Shown here: one piece after another, positions 41,897-50,807 of the stretch | Layout: every line of letters starts with the position of its first letter | Position numbering within the stretch: the first letter of the stretch is position 1 | Assembly (NCBI RefSeq): GCF_040654195.1 | Contig: NZ_JBFAHM010000014.1 | Coordinates: 217,869-281,868 of the forward strand | DNA length: 64,000 nt | Direction of reading: 5' to 3' | DNA from: Hamadaea sp013361475 | Lineage (GTDB): Bacteria > Actinomycetota > Actinomycetes > Mycobacteriales > Micromonosporaceae | Notes under the pieces: generated by a model | Databases searched by the model: none | What the model saw: only the letters and a program-made list of their open reading frames with translations | Told to the model about the DNA's origin: nothing | Made by a program: the position numbers and the translations under genes

Positions 41897-42871
41897 TCAA
41901 GAGTGGGCGCGGTAGAACGCCCAAGCGTCCGCGACGATCGCCTCCAGCGACGTACGCGACGGCGCCCACCCGAGTTCGGCCTGAGCGAGGGCGGAGGAGG
42001 CGTACAGGGAGGCGGGGTCGCCGGGCCGCCGGGGCAGCCACTCGACCGGAACCGGGTGCCCGGTGACGGTACGCACCGCCTCGATGACCTGGGCGTTGGA
42101 GAACCCGCTCCCGCTGCCGAGGTTGTAGATCTTGTGTTCGCCCGGCACCGCCGCCGCCAGGGCGAGCAGGTGGGCTTCGGCCAGGTCGGCGACGTGGATG
42201 TAGTCGCGGATGCAGGTGCCGTCGGGGGTCGGGTAGTCGTCGCCGAACAGCGGCAGCTTCTCCCGCTTCCCGGCCGCCACTTCGAGGGCGATCGGGATCA
42301 GGTGCGTCTCCGGATCGTGGCGTTCGCCGATGGTCACGCCGTCTTCGCGTACCAATGCCCCGGCGACGTTGAAGTAGCGCAAGCTGACCGCGGCGAGCTT
42401 GTGCGCGCGGGCCTCGGAGGCGATGGCCAGGTCGACGGCGAGCTTGGTGGCGCCGTAGGTGTTGATCGGCATGGTGACGGCGCGCTCGGTGAGCGGCAGC
42501 TCGGACGGCTCGCCGTAGCAGGCGGCGGTCGATGAGAAGATCAGCTTCTTCACACCGGCCGTACGCATCGCGTCCAGCAGGTTGAGCCCGGCCCGGGTGT
42601 TGGCCTCCCAGTGCAGCTCGGGGTGGGCCATCGACTCGCCGGCGGAGATGAGCCCGGCGAAGTGCAGTACGCCGTCGAAGCCCGCGTCGGGGGTGAGGAC
42701 CTCACCGACCTCCTGCACTCGGGCCTGCACGAAAGTCGCGTCGGCGGGGACCTGGTCGGCGTCGTTGCGCGACAGGTCGTCCAGGACCACGACCTCGTGG
42801 CCGGCGTCGAGCAGAAGGCGGGTGACGGTCGCGCCGACGAATCCGGCGCCCCCGGTGACGAGCAGCTTCAT
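41897..42871 (-). CDS. galE: UDP-glucose 4-epimerase
   Basis: The 324-residue extended SDR enzyme interconverts UDP-glucose and UDP-galactose. The NAD loop is TGGAGFVGATV (6-16), the catalytic pair appears as SSTAAC and YGATK, and RYFNVAGA and CIRDYIHVADLA are epimerase-typical. GGGAGG lies six bases before the ATG. Confidence 0.93.
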   Translation of the reverse strand: MKLLVTGGAGFVGATVTRLLLDAGHEVVVLDDLSRNDADQVPADATFVQARVQEVGEVLTPDAGFDGVLHFAGLISAGESMAHPELHWEANTRAGLNLLDAMRTAGVKKLIFSSTAACYGEPSELPLTERAVTMPINTYGATKLAVDLAIASEARAHKLAAVSLRYFNVAGALVREDGVTIGERHDPETHLIPIALEVAAGKREKLPLFGDDYPTPDGTCIRDYIHVADLAEAHLLALAAAVPGEHKIYNLGSGSGFSNAQVIEAVRTVTGHPVPVEWLPRRPGDPASLYASSALAQAELGWAPSRTSLEAIVADAWAFYRAHS

Positions 42872-42935
42872 CTGACCTCCCTAACGGTTCGCTGGCAACA
42901 CTACGTGCTGGTGGGACCTCGCCCACGCGGAGCCG

Positions 42936-42941
42936 TACGAT
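42936..42941 (+). promoter_or_regulatory. Leaderless -10 hexamer of the CBS-protein gene
   Basis: TACGAT ends six bases before the ATG at 42948, and there is no Shine-Dalgarno site. Confidence 0.45.
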
Positions 42942-42947
42942 GCAAAG

Positions 42948-43883
42948 ATGCCCGATGGTCATAGACCCGGACTCTTTGCTCGAACTCTGTCCCCGTGGAT
43001 CATGAGGGTCCTGCGGGAGCGGCTCAGCGAGGATCAGCTGCGCGCCCTCGTGACCACCAACACACACCTCGGCGGCGACGAACGCCGCATCATCGATGAG
43101 GTCTGGGCGAGTGGGAACTCCCTGATCCGCGAGGTCATGGTGCCCCGTCCGGACGTCGTCTTCCTCGACGCCCGCTGGGAGCGGCCACAGGCCGAGGCGA
43201 TGGCCCGCGCGCACAACCACTCCCGGTTTCCCGTGGTCGACGGCGACGCCGACAACGTGATCGGCTTCGTCCATCTGCGGGACCTGCTCGCGGGCGACCC
43301 GGCCACGCCGTTGCGCGTACTGGTGCGGGAGATCATGCGGCTGCCGGCCGCGGTGCGCATCCTGCCGGCCCTGTCGGAGATGCGGCGCGAACGGCACCAG
43401 CTCGCCCTGGTCGTCGACGAATACGGCGGCACCGCCGGCATCGTCACGCTCGAAGACTTGATCGAGCAGCTCGTCGGCGAGATCCACGACGAGTACGACG
43501 AGGACGACGAGCCGTTCACCGGCCTGCTCCCGGCCGAGGTCGAGGGTCGCCTCAGCCTGGCCGACTTCGCCCGGCGTACCGGGGTGGAACTGCCCCAGGG
43601 TCCCTACGAGACGCTCGGCGGCTACCTCATGGCCGCGCTCGGCCGCCTCGCCCGGGTCGGCGACCAGGTCGAGGTCCCCAGGGCCGCGGTCACGCTGCGG
43701 GTCCTCGCGCTGGACGGCCGCCGGGTCGCGCGGGTCGTCCTCGCCCGGGTGGCCGAGGTCCCGCATCAGCTTCCGGCCGCGCCGGTCCCACTGGCCCTTC
43801 CAGCGGGTACGCCCACCGCAGCGATCGAAGCCGGCAGTCCTGCGCCGGCCGTCTCCGCCATCCTGGCGCAGAGCCGGGACTGA
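42948..43883 (+). CDS. CBS-pair/CorC-HlyC domain protein
   Basis: The 311-residue soluble protein has a CBS pair (IREVMVPRPDVVFL through VVDEYGGTAGIVTLEDLIEQLVGEI, split here as two motifs near residues 60 and 165) and a C-terminal CorC/HlyC domain (about 205-265). The DUF21 membrane domain of full-length hemolysin C/CorB proteins is absent. Related proteins are linked to Mg2+/Co2+ efflux. An acidic EYDEDDEP stretch separates the domains. It is upstream of trpS. Confidence 0.85.
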   Translation: MPDGHRPGLFARTLSPWIMRVLRERLSEDQLRALVTTNTHLGGDERRIIDEVWASGNSLIREVMVPRPDVVFLDARWERPQAEAMARAHNHSRFPVVDGDADNVIGFVHLRDLLAGDPATPLRVLVREIMRLPAAVRILPALSEMRRERHQLALVVDEYGGTAGIVTLEDLIEQLVGEIHDEYDEDDEPFTGLLPAEVEGRLSLADFARRTGVELPQGPYETLGGYLMAALGRLARVGDQVEVPRAAVTLRVLALDGRRVARVVLARVAEVPHQLPAAPVPLALPAGTPTAAIEAGSPAPAVSAILAQSRD

Positions 43884-43931
43884 CCCCCGGGGCGGTCGAT
43901 GCGGCGGCGCGCGGACTGGAACAATAGGCCC

Positions 43932-44954
43932 ATGTCTGTCGCGCCCACCGATCGCCGTCCCCGGGTCCTCTCCGGGATCCAGCCCACCGCGGACTCGTTC
44001 CACCTGGGCAACTATCTCGGCGCGGTGCGCAATTGGGTGACGATGCAGGACACCTGCGACGCGTACTACATGGTCGTCGACCTGCACGCGATCACCGCGG
44101 GCCACGAGCCGAAGGTGCTCCGCGACCGGACCCGGGTGAGCCTGGCCCAGTTGCTGGCCTTCGGCATCGACCCGGCGCGCAGCACCCTGTTCATCCAGTC
44201 GCAGGTGCCCGAGCACGCCCAGCTGGGGTGGGTGCTCAGCTGCATCACCGGCTTCGGCGAGGCGTCCCGGATGACGCAGTTCAAGGACAAGTCAGCCAAG
44301 CAGGGCGCCGAGCGGGCCAGCGTCGGGCTGTTCACCTACCCGATCCTGCAGGCCGCCGACATCCTGCTCTACCAGGCCGACGCGGTGCCGGTCGGCGAGG
44401 ATCAGCGCCAGCACCTGGAGCTGACCCGCGACCTGGCCCAGCGGTTCAACCACCTCTTCGGCAAGACGTTCACGCTGCCGGAGGCGTACATCCCGAAGGA
44501 GACCGCGAAGATCCTCGACTTGCAGGAGCCCATGGCGAAGATGTCGAAGTCGTCCTCCTCGCCGACCGGCCTGCTGGAGATCATGGAGGACCCGGCGCGG
44601 TCGGCCAAGAAGATCAAGTCGGCGGTGACCGACACCGGTCGCGAAATCCTCTACGACCCCGAGGACAAGCCCGGCGTCAGCAACCTGCTGACGATCTACT
44701 CGGCCCTGTCCGGCCGGACGATCGAAGACCTGGTCTCGGCGTACGCCGGCAAGGGCTACGGCGACCTGAAGAAGGACCTCGCCGAGGTGTTCGTCGAGTT
44801 CGTGACCCCGATCCAGGCGGCCACCCGGGAGTACCTCGACGACCCGGCGCAGCTGGACAAGATGCTGGCGATCGGCGCGGAGAAGGCGCGCGCGGTGGCG
44901 TCCCAGACGCTCGCCACGGTCTACGACCGCGTCGGCTTCATCCCGGCTAAGTGA
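43932..44954 (+). CDS. trpS: Tryptophanyl-tRNA synthetase
   Basis: The 340-residue class I synthetase has GIQPTADSFHLGNYLGA with the HIGH-like HLGN and the KMSKS loop MAKMSKSSSSPTG. FKDKSAKQG and DILLYQADAVPVGEDQRQH are family segments. It is a complete single-domain enzyme. The last codons and stop form one arm of a 25-bp perfect inverted repeat. Confidence 0.96.
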   Translation: MSVAPTDRRPRVLSGIQPTADSFHLGNYLGAVRNWVTMQDTCDAYYMVVDLHAITAGHEPKVLRDRTRVSLAQLLAFGIDPARSTLFIQSQVPEHAQLGWVLSCITGFGEASRMTQFKDKSAKQGAERASVGLFTYPILQAADILLYQADAVPVGEDQRQHLELTRDLAQRFNHLFGKTFTLPEAYIPKETAKILDLQEPMAKMSKSSSSPTGLLEIMEDPARSAKKIKSAVTDTGREILYDPEDKPGVSNLLTIYSALSGRTIEDLVSAYAGKGYGDLKKDLAEVFVEFVTPIQAATREYLDDPAQLDKMLAIGAEKARAVASQTLATVYDRVGFIPAK

Positions 44955-44989
44955 CTCGCGCCCCGGCGCGAGTCACTTAGCCGGGATGA
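44938..44989. terminator. 25-bp perfect hairpin at the trpS stop
   Basis: The arms 44938-44962 and 44965-44989 are perfectly complementary with a two-base spacer. The left arm contains the trpS end and its TGA. It lies between convergent trpS and aglA-like genes and probably stops both transcripts. Confidence 0.8.
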
Positions 44990-45043
44990 GCTGTGCTCCT
45001 GTGGCCGCTGCGCGGCCAGGGCGTTCCGCGTTCGGGAAGGCGG

Positions 45044-46660
45044 TCAGGCGGTGAGGTAGGCCGCCGTGTTGACCGGGAGGCAGCCGTCACCGTCGAGCGG
45101 ACCGCTGGCCAGCAGGACCTCCGACCCGTACGCGGACAGGTCGACGGGTTCGCCGGAGACGTTGACGACGACCACGAGGCCGGGCTCCCGCCGGAGCACC
45201 AGTACGCCGGAGGGGCCGTCGAGCCAGGTCAGCGTGCCGCCGCCGAGCGCCGGGTGCTCCTTGCGGAGGCGTAGCGCGGCGCGGTAGAGGTTGAGCGTCG
45301 ACGCCGGGTCGTTCTCCTGGGCTTCGGCGGTGAGGCCGGACCAGGACGCCGGCTGCGGCAGCCACGGCTGGGCCGAGCCGGCCGGGCCGAAGCCGAATCC
45401 GGTCTCGACCGTGCCCGACCAGGGCAACGGCACCCGGCAGCCGTCCCGGCTCTCGCCCGTACGCCGGAAGGCTGGGTCTTCGCGCAGCTCGTCGGGCAGA
45501 TCGAGGACCTCGTTGAGGCCGAGTTCCTCGCCGTTGTAGAGGTACGCCGATCCCGGCAGCGCGAGCATGAGCAGTGTTCCGGCCCGGGCGCGGGCGAGCC
45601 CGAGGTCGCCGTCGCCGTACCGGGTCACGTGGCGGTGCTTGTCGTGGTTGGACAGGACCCAGGTCGTCGGCGCGCCGACGAGGTCGGCTTCGGCGAGGGA
45701 CTTGTCGATGATGGTGCGGAACGACTCGGCGTCCCATGAGGCCATCATGAAGTCGAAATTGAACGCCTGGTGCAGTTCGTCCGAGCCGATGTAGCGGGCC
45801 AGCCGCTGGGCGTTGGGCACCCACGCCTCGGCGACGGCCATCCGGCCGCCGGCGTACGAGTCGAGGATCGGCCGCCATTCGCGGTAGATCTCGTGGACGC
45901 CGTCCTGGTCGAAGTAGGGCAGCGTGTCGTTGCCGATCATGACGACCTGACGTTCGCCGTCGGCGCTCGTACGCCCGACGTTCGGCAGCCCGTCGGCCTT
46001 GACCATGCCGTGGGCGACGTCGATCCGGAAGCCGTCGACGCCGCGGTCCAGCCAGAACCGCAGGATGTCGCGGAACTCGGCGCGGACCGCCGGGTGCTCC
46101 CAGTTGAAGTCGGGCTGCCCGGGGTCGAACAGGTGCAGGTACCACTGCCCGTCCGGAATGCGGGTCCAGGCCGGCCCGCCGAAGATGGACTCCCAGTCGT
46201 TCGGCGGCAGTTCGCCCTGCTCGCCCTGGCCGTCGCGGAAGACGAACAGGTCCCGCTCGGGCGAGCCGGGCCCGGCGGCCAGCGCCGCCTGGAACCACTC
46301 GTGCTCGTTCGAGCAGTGGTTCGGGACCAGGTCGACGATGATCCGGATACCCAGCGCGTGCGCGTCGGCGGTCATCTCGTCGAAGTCGGCGAGCGTACCG
46401 AAGCGGGGGTCGACGTCGCGGTAGTCGGCCACGTCGTACCCGCCGTCGGCCAGCGGCGAGGTGTAGAACGGGCTGAGCCAGATCGCGTCGATGCCCAGTT
46501 CCTTGAGGTAGGGCAGCTTCTGGCGGACGCCTCGCAGGTCACCGGTCCCGTCGCCGTCGCCGTCGGCGAAGCTGCGCGGGTAGACCTGATAGACGACCGC
46601 GTCGCGCCACCAGTCGTCGTTGCCCAGGATCGTCGCGGCCGGGGCGGCGGTCGTGCTCAC
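45044..46660 (-). CDS. GH13 alpha-glucosidase
   Basis: The 538-residue cytoplasmic GH13 enzyme has the four conserved regions DLVPNHCS, DGFRIDVAHG (nucleophile Asp), AEAWV (acid Glu) and SNHDKHR. No signal peptide is present. It hydrolyses alpha-1,4/1,6-linked glucose from short maltodextrins. The GTG start has AAGGA seven bases upstream. It follows the amylase gene by 37 bases on the same strand, and the two likely form an operon under the LacI regulator. Confidence 0.92.
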   Translation of the reverse strand: MSTTAAPAATILGNDDWWRDAVVYQVYPRSFADGDGDGTGDLRGVRQKLPYLKELGIDAIWLSPFYTSPLADGGYDVADYRDVDPRFGTLADFDEMTADAHALGIRIIVDLVPNHCSNEHEWFQAALAAGPGSPERDLFVFRDGQGEQGELPPNDWESIFGGPAWTRIPDGQWYLHLFDPGQPDFNWEHPAVRAEFRDILRFWLDRGVDGFRIDVAHGMVKADGLPNVGRTSADGERQVVMIGNDTLPYFDQDGVHEIYREWRPILDSYAGGRMAVAEAWVPNAQRLARYIGSDELHQAFNFDFMMASWDAESFRTIIDKSLAEADLVGAPTTWVLSNHDKHRHVTRYGDGDLGLARARAGTLLMLALPGSAYLYNGEELGLNEVLDLPDELREDPAFRRTGESRDGCRVPLPWSGTVETGFGFGPAGSAQPWLPQPASWSGLTAEAQENDPASTLNLYRAALRLRKEHPALGGGTLTWLDGPSGVLVLRREPGLVVVVNVSGEPVDLSAYGSEVLLASGPLDGDGCLPVNTAAYLTA

Positions 46661-46697
46661 AGGTGGTTCCTTTCGCAGGGGGTGGGATCGGTGAAAC

Positions 46698-48140
46698 TCA
46701 GCGTGAAGTCAGGTCGAAGGCCACCGCGCTCTGCGCGGGGATGGTGAGGGTGGCCTGGCCCGTGGCGTCGACGGTGACGGCGGTGCCGTGGATCCGGTCG
46801 CGATAGGTCCCGGCCGGAAGTCCGGTCTCGACGGTCCGGGTCACGGCGGCGGCTGCGCGGTTCAAGGCGAAGTATCCCTTGCCCGTACGCGCGAAGCCGA
46901 GCTGGTCGTCGGTCGTCCACCAGCCGGAAACCGGCGCGTCGCCGACCGCCGTCCGGAAGGCCACCAGCTTCAGCAGTGAGCGGTGCTCGCACTCCCAGCC
47001 GTGACCACAGGAGACCGGCAGCGTCGTGCCCTTGGCGTCGCTCGGTGGTCCGGCGTCGTAGGAGTCGAAGCTGAAGCTCGACATCACCAGGGGCGTCCCA
47101 TACGGGTACGCCAGCATGAACTGCCCGGCCAGGGTATGCAGCGCGCCGTCGGAGTAGGTCAACGTCGTGCCACCGCGCTGACTGTCGTGACTGTCCACAT
47201 AGACAACAGCCGACGCCGACGGTTTGTAGTCGACCAGCGGGGTGCCCGACTCCTCGCCCAGCCCTTCGAGATTGCCCAGGCTGCCCCCGGTACGCAGGGC
47301 GCGCGCCAGGTCAGGGCCGTACCGGGGTTCGAGCACCGCACCGTAGGGGAGGTACTCCTCGGCCTGGATCGGCTCGCTGACGCTGAAGAGGACTTCCTGG
47401 TAGATGACCGGAGCGCTGCCTCCGGTGGTCTTGGACAGCTTGGCGTAGATCGCCGCCAGATCGGCCGCTGGGACGTGCTTGGCGGCGTCGATCCGGAAGC
47501 CGTCCACGCCCAGGCTGAGCAGGTCGTTCAGGTACGCCGCCAGCCGTTGCCGGACCGGTTCGCGCTCGGTCGCCAGGTCGGCGAGCCCGACGAGATCGCA
47601 GTTCTGCACCTCGTCGCGATTGGTGTAGTCGGAGATCGACCTGCCGCAGTGGTGAAAGTCGTCGGCGCCGTCGTAGCCCGGATAGCCGGTCTGCGTGAAC
47701 TTCGTCCCGGCCGACCCGACGCCGTACAACTGGGCGGTCATGTGGTTGACGACGGCGTCGGCGTAGATCTTGACGCCGGCCGTGTGGCAGGCGGCGACCA
47801 TGGCAGCGAACGCCGTGCGGTCGCCGCGCCGGCTGCCGAGCTGGTAGGAGACCGGCTGGTAGTCCTGCCACCAGGGGTAGCCCTGGTCGGCGAGGACCAC
47901 GTGTTCCTGGGGCGGTGAGATCTGAACCGCCGCGACGCCGGCCGGGCCGAGCTGGTCGCGGCACTCGGTCGCCACCGAGGCCCAAGGCCACTCGAAGAGG
48001 TGGACGACGACGCCGGTCGGAGCGCTCCCAGCTGCCGGGGCGGTCGATGCCGTGGGCTGAACGGCTGCAAGCGGCGCGGCCGAACAGCCGGAGACGGCGA
48101 GCAGCAGCGCGCATCCGGCCCGCATTCGCCACCCGCGCAC
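46698..48140 (-). CDS. Lipoprotein alpha-amylase (GH13)
   Basis: The 480-residue protein begins with a lipoprotein signal whose lipobox is LAVSGC (about residues 14-19). The GH13 regions are DAVVNH, DGFRIDAAKH with the nucleophile, a Glu-bearing YQEVLFS and VDSHDSQR. Such Streptomyces-type amylases cut starch outside the cell. GTG 48140 is chosen because AGGAG lies seven bases before it; the frame extends upstream through a palindromic repeat and is not credible there. Predicted LacI-type operators lie upstream. Confidence 0.9.
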   Translation of the reverse strand: MRGWRMRAGCALLLAVSGCSAAPLAAVQPTASTAPAAGSAPTGVVVHLFEWPWASVATECRDQLGPAGVAAVQISPPQEHVVLADQGYPWWQDYQPVSYQLGSRRGDRTAFAAMVAACHTAGVKIYADAVVNHMTAQLYGVGSAGTKFTQTGYPGYDGADDFHHCGRSISDYTNRDEVQNCDLVGLADLATEREPVRQRLAAYLNDLLSLGVDGFRIDAAKHVPAADLAAIYAKLSKTTGGSAPVIYQEVLFSVSEPIQAEEYLPYGAVLEPRYGPDLARALRTGGSLGNLEGLGEESGTPLVDYKPSASAVVYVDSHDSQRGGTTLTYSDGALHTLAGQFMLAYPYGTPLVMSSFSFDSYDAGPPSDAKGTTLPVSCGHGWECEHRSLLKLVAFRTAVGDAPVSGWWTTDDQLGFARTGKGYFALNRAAAAVTRTVETGLPAGTYRDRIHGTAVTVDATGQATLTIPAQSAVAFDLTSR

Positions 48141-48200
48141 GCTGCTGCTCCTCTCCACCCGCCACCTGACTGGTGACGGGATGAAGGATGCGCCGCAAAC

Positions 48201-48232
48201 CTTGCAAACGTCAAGCAGAAGCTTGCAGCAAG
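48201..48232. promoter_or_regulatory. CTTGCA operators upstream of amylase
   Basis: CTTGCAAACG (48201) and the 11-bp palindrome CTTGC-A-GCAAG (48222-48232) lie upstream of the amylase start. They resemble the CTTGCA-type sites bound by MalR-like LacI regulators in streptomycetes. Confidence 0.55.
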
Positions 48233-48258
48233 TTTCAGCGGCCCGTCGAATGCAGTGG

Positions 48259-48322
48259 CGTTGATCATGGAGTTTGCGCCCCCGACACGCCGTCGAACCA
48301 GGAGTTAACTCCATGATCAACG
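48259..48322. repeat. CGTTGATCATGGAGTT palindrome, family C
   Basis: The 64-bp palindrome has arms CGTTGATCATGGAGTT and AACTCCATGATCAACG. A half copy is at 8916-8953. It lies between the LacI and amylase genes. Confidence 0.75.
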
Positions 48323-48353
48323 CGGCGACGCGGGGAGAGGCTGGGGGGCGGGG

Positions 48354-49370
48354 TTAGTGGGCTTGGGCGGTCGAGCCGCGTACGACCAGTTCCGGGCGGA
48401 AGACGTATTCGGAGTGCGGGGCGGGATGCCCCAGGATCTCGTCGATCAGCGCCCGGGCGGCGGCCACCGCCATGGCCCGGATGGGCTGCCGCAACGTGGT
48501 CAGCGGCGGGTCGGTGAAGGCCATCAGCGGGGAGTCGTCGAAGCCCACGACGCTGAAGTCGTCCGGTACGCCCAGCCCCTTCTGCCGCGCCGCACCGATC
48601 GCGCCCAGCGCCATGAGGTCGGATCCGCAGACGACGGCGGTCACACCCCGGTCCAGCAGCCGGGTCGTGGCGGCGTACCCGCCTTCCACGCCGAACAGCG
48701 GGGACAACGAGATCATCGAATCCATGTCGCGGTCGCTCAGCTGCAGCAACCGGCGCATGGCGTCGCGATAGCCGATGATCTTGCGCTGCACCGGCTGGAA
48801 GCGGTCCGGTCCCGAGATCAGGCCGATTCGCTTGTGGCCGAGGGCGGCGAGATGGGAGACCGCGGCGTCGGCGGCGGCCCGCTCGTCGACCGAGACGAAC
48901 GGCGCCTCCAGCCCTTCGACGAAGCCGTTGACGAGCACGATCGGCAGCGGTCGCGTCAGGAGTTTGCGGTAACGGTCCGGATCCGACGTCGTGTCGGCGT
49001 GCAGGCCGGAGACGAAGACGATGCCGGCCACCTGGCGGTCGAGCAGCATCTCGATGTACTCGTCCTCGGTCACGCCGCCGGCGGTCTGCGTACACAGCAC
49101 CGGGGTGTAGCCCTGTTGGGCGAGGGCCGACTCGATGATCTGAGCGAACGCCGGGAAGATCGGGTTGTCCAGCTCCGGAACTACCAGCCCGACGAGTCCC
49201 GCGCTACGTTTGCGCAGCTTGGTGGGGCGCTCGTAGCCCAGCACATCGAGCGCCGTCAGCACCGCCTGGCGGGTCTCCGTCGACACCCCGGGACGGTCGT
49301 TGAGGACCCGCGAGACCGTGGCCTCGCTCACTTCGGCCTGCCGAGCGATGTCGGCCAGACGTGCACGCAT
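48354..49370 (-). CDS. LacI-family maltodextrin regulator
   Basis: The 338-residue repressor has the LacI helix-turn-helix LADIARQAEVSEATVSRVLN (5-24), the hinge helix and a periplasmic-binding-like sugar domain (LVGLVVPELDNPIF onward). It lies between the divergent amylase/glucosidase and malEFG units. CTTGC-rich palindromes are found upstream of both, so it probably represses them until maltodextrin binds (MalR/AglR type). Its target is inferred. Confidence 0.88.
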   Translation of the reverse strand: MRARLADIARQAEVSEATVSRVLNDRPGVSTETRQAVLTALDVLGYERPTKLRKRSAGLVGLVVPELDNPIFPAFAQIIESALAQQGYTPVLCTQTAGGVTEDEYIEMLLDRQVAGIVFVSGLHADTTSDPDRYRKLLTRPLPIVLVNGFVEGLEAPFVSVDERAAADAAVSHLAALGHKRIGLISGPDRFQPVQRKIIGYRDAMRRLLQLSDRDMDSMISLSPLFGVEGGYAATTRLLDRGVTAVVCGSDLMALGAIGAARQKGLGVPDDFSVVGFDDSPLMAFTDPPLTTLRQPIRAMAVAAARALIDEILGHPAPHSEYVFRPELVVRGSTAQAH

Positions 49371-49392
49371 GGCGGAATGCTAACTGAACAGA

Positions 49393-49450
49393 CAAGATCT
49401 TGCGGCTACGGGACTGCAAGGACTTCCACTCCTTGCAAACTCTTGCTAAC
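49393..49450. promoter_or_regulatory. LacI-type operator cluster before malE
   Basis: Three elements are visible: the palindrome CAAGATCTTG (49393-49402), the inverted repeat TGCAAGGA-7-TCCTTGCA (49415-49437), and CTTGC direct repeats exactly 10 bp apart (49432, 49442). They lie between the lacI-type gene and malE and can serve both promoters. Confidence 0.6.
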
Positions 49451-49534
49451 GTGCGCGCAACACACAACTGCATACCCCTGGATTGACCCCCTCTGGGCCC
49501 CTGAAGGCGTGGCCCATCTGAACAGGAGACCTTG

Positions 49535-50794
49535 ATGCGTAGACGTACCGTCTTTGCGGCTCTGGGCGCGGCGGCGTCCGCCTCGGCGCTGGCGGCATGC
49601 GGATCGGACAAGGACGAGCCCACGGCGACCCCGTCGAAGGACAAGGGCAACGGCAAGCTGGTCATCTGGGCCGACACCAAGCGCACGGCCGTGCTCAAGA
49701 AGTACGCCGACCAGTTCGGCAAGGACAACGGCGTCACCGTCGAGGTCAAGGAGATCAGCGAGAACCTGCAGCAGGTCTTCGTGACCGCCTCGCAGCAGGG
49801 CAGCGGCCCGGACGTCGTCGTCGGCGCGCACGACTGGATCGGCAACCTGGTCCAGAACGGCGCCATCGACCCCGTGCAGCTCTCCGCGCAGCAGAAGTCG
49901 CTGTTCGCGGCGGCCGCGGTCAAGGCCGTGACCTTCAACGGCCAGATCTACGGCGCCCCGTACGCGCTGGAGAACATCGCTCTCGTCCGGAACACCGACC
50001 TGGCTCCGACCGCTCCGGCGAGCATCGAGGACCTGGTGAAGGCCGGTCAGGACCTGAAGAAGACCGGCAAGGCGTCGGAGATCCTGCTCTGCCAGTCCGG
50101 TGCGGCGGGCGACGCGTACCACATCTACCCGATCTACTCCTCGGGCGGCGGCTCCATGTTCGGCCTCACCTCGGCCGGCGACCCGGACCCGAACAACGTC
50201 ACGGTCAACAGCCCCGACTCGATCGCCGCGTTCACCAAGCTCAAGGAGCTGGGTGAGAAGGGCTCCGGCGCGCTGAAGACCTCGATCGCCGCCGAGAACG
50301 TCGTAGCCACCTTCACCAGCAAGAAGGCCGCCTTCTTCATCACCGGCTCGTGGAACATCGCCGACATCAAGAAGGCCGGCATCAAGTACGACATCACCCC
50401 GATCCCGGGCTTCGCCGGTGGCAAGCCGGCCCAGCCGTTCCTCGGCGTCCAGGCCTTCTTCGTGGCGAGCAAGGGCAAGAGCAAGGCGATGGCGCAGGAG
50501 TTCGTGGCGAACTACGTCACGAACAAGGAGGTCGCCAACGCCCTGTACGCCGCCGACCCGCGTCCGCCGGCGCTGCTGGCCGCGCAGGACGACGCGAAGG
50601 CCGCCGACCCGGACGTGGCGAAGTGGCTGGACGCCGGCAAGGACGGCCTGCCGATGCCGGCCATCCCCGCCATGAACGAGATCTGGGGCCCGTTCGGCAA
50701 CGCCGAGGTGGCCGTGATCAAGGGCGGCGACCCGAAGACCGCCGCGGAGGCCGCGGCGAAGGCCATCAACGACGCGATCGCGAAGAAGAAGTAG
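49535..50794 (+). CDS. malE: Maltodextrin-binding lipoprotein
   Basis: The 419-residue solute-binding protein has a lipoprotein signal with lipobox ALAAC (Cys at about 22). Mature-part motifs are KLVIWADTKRTAVL, GPDVVVGAHDW, YGAPYALENIALVRN and a C-terminal NEIWGPFGNAEVAVI, as in MalE-type maltose/maltodextrin receptors. AACAGGAG lies eight bases before the ATG. It opens a transporter operon with the two permeases. Confidence 0.92.
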   Translation: MRRRTVFAALGAAASASALAACGSDKDEPTATPSKDKGNGKLVIWADTKRTAVLKKYADQFGKDNGVTVEVKEISENLQQVFVTASQQGSGPDVVVGAHDWIGNLVQNGAIDPVQLSAQQKSLFAAAAVKAVTFNGQIYGAPYALENIALVRNTDLAPTAPASIEDLVKAGQDLKKTGKASEILLCQSGAAGDAYHIYPIYSSGGGSMFGLTSAGDPDPNNVTVNSPDSIAAFTKLKELGEKGSGALKTSIAAENVVATFTSKKAAFFITGSWNIADIKKAGIKYDITPIPGFAGGKPAQPFLGVQAFFVASKGKSKAMAQEFVANYVTNKEVANALYAADPRPPALLAAQDDAKAADPDVAKWLDAGKDGLPMPAIPAMNEIWGPFGNAEVAVIKGGDPKTAAEAAAKAINDAIAKKK

Positions 50795-50807
50795 GCAGCG
50801 TACGCCG

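Noticed and set aside
48125..48320. N-terminal extension of the amylase through the family C palindrome
   Set aside because: The lipoprotein signal starts inside, with a proper ribosome site before GTG 48140; the extension would translate a repeat.
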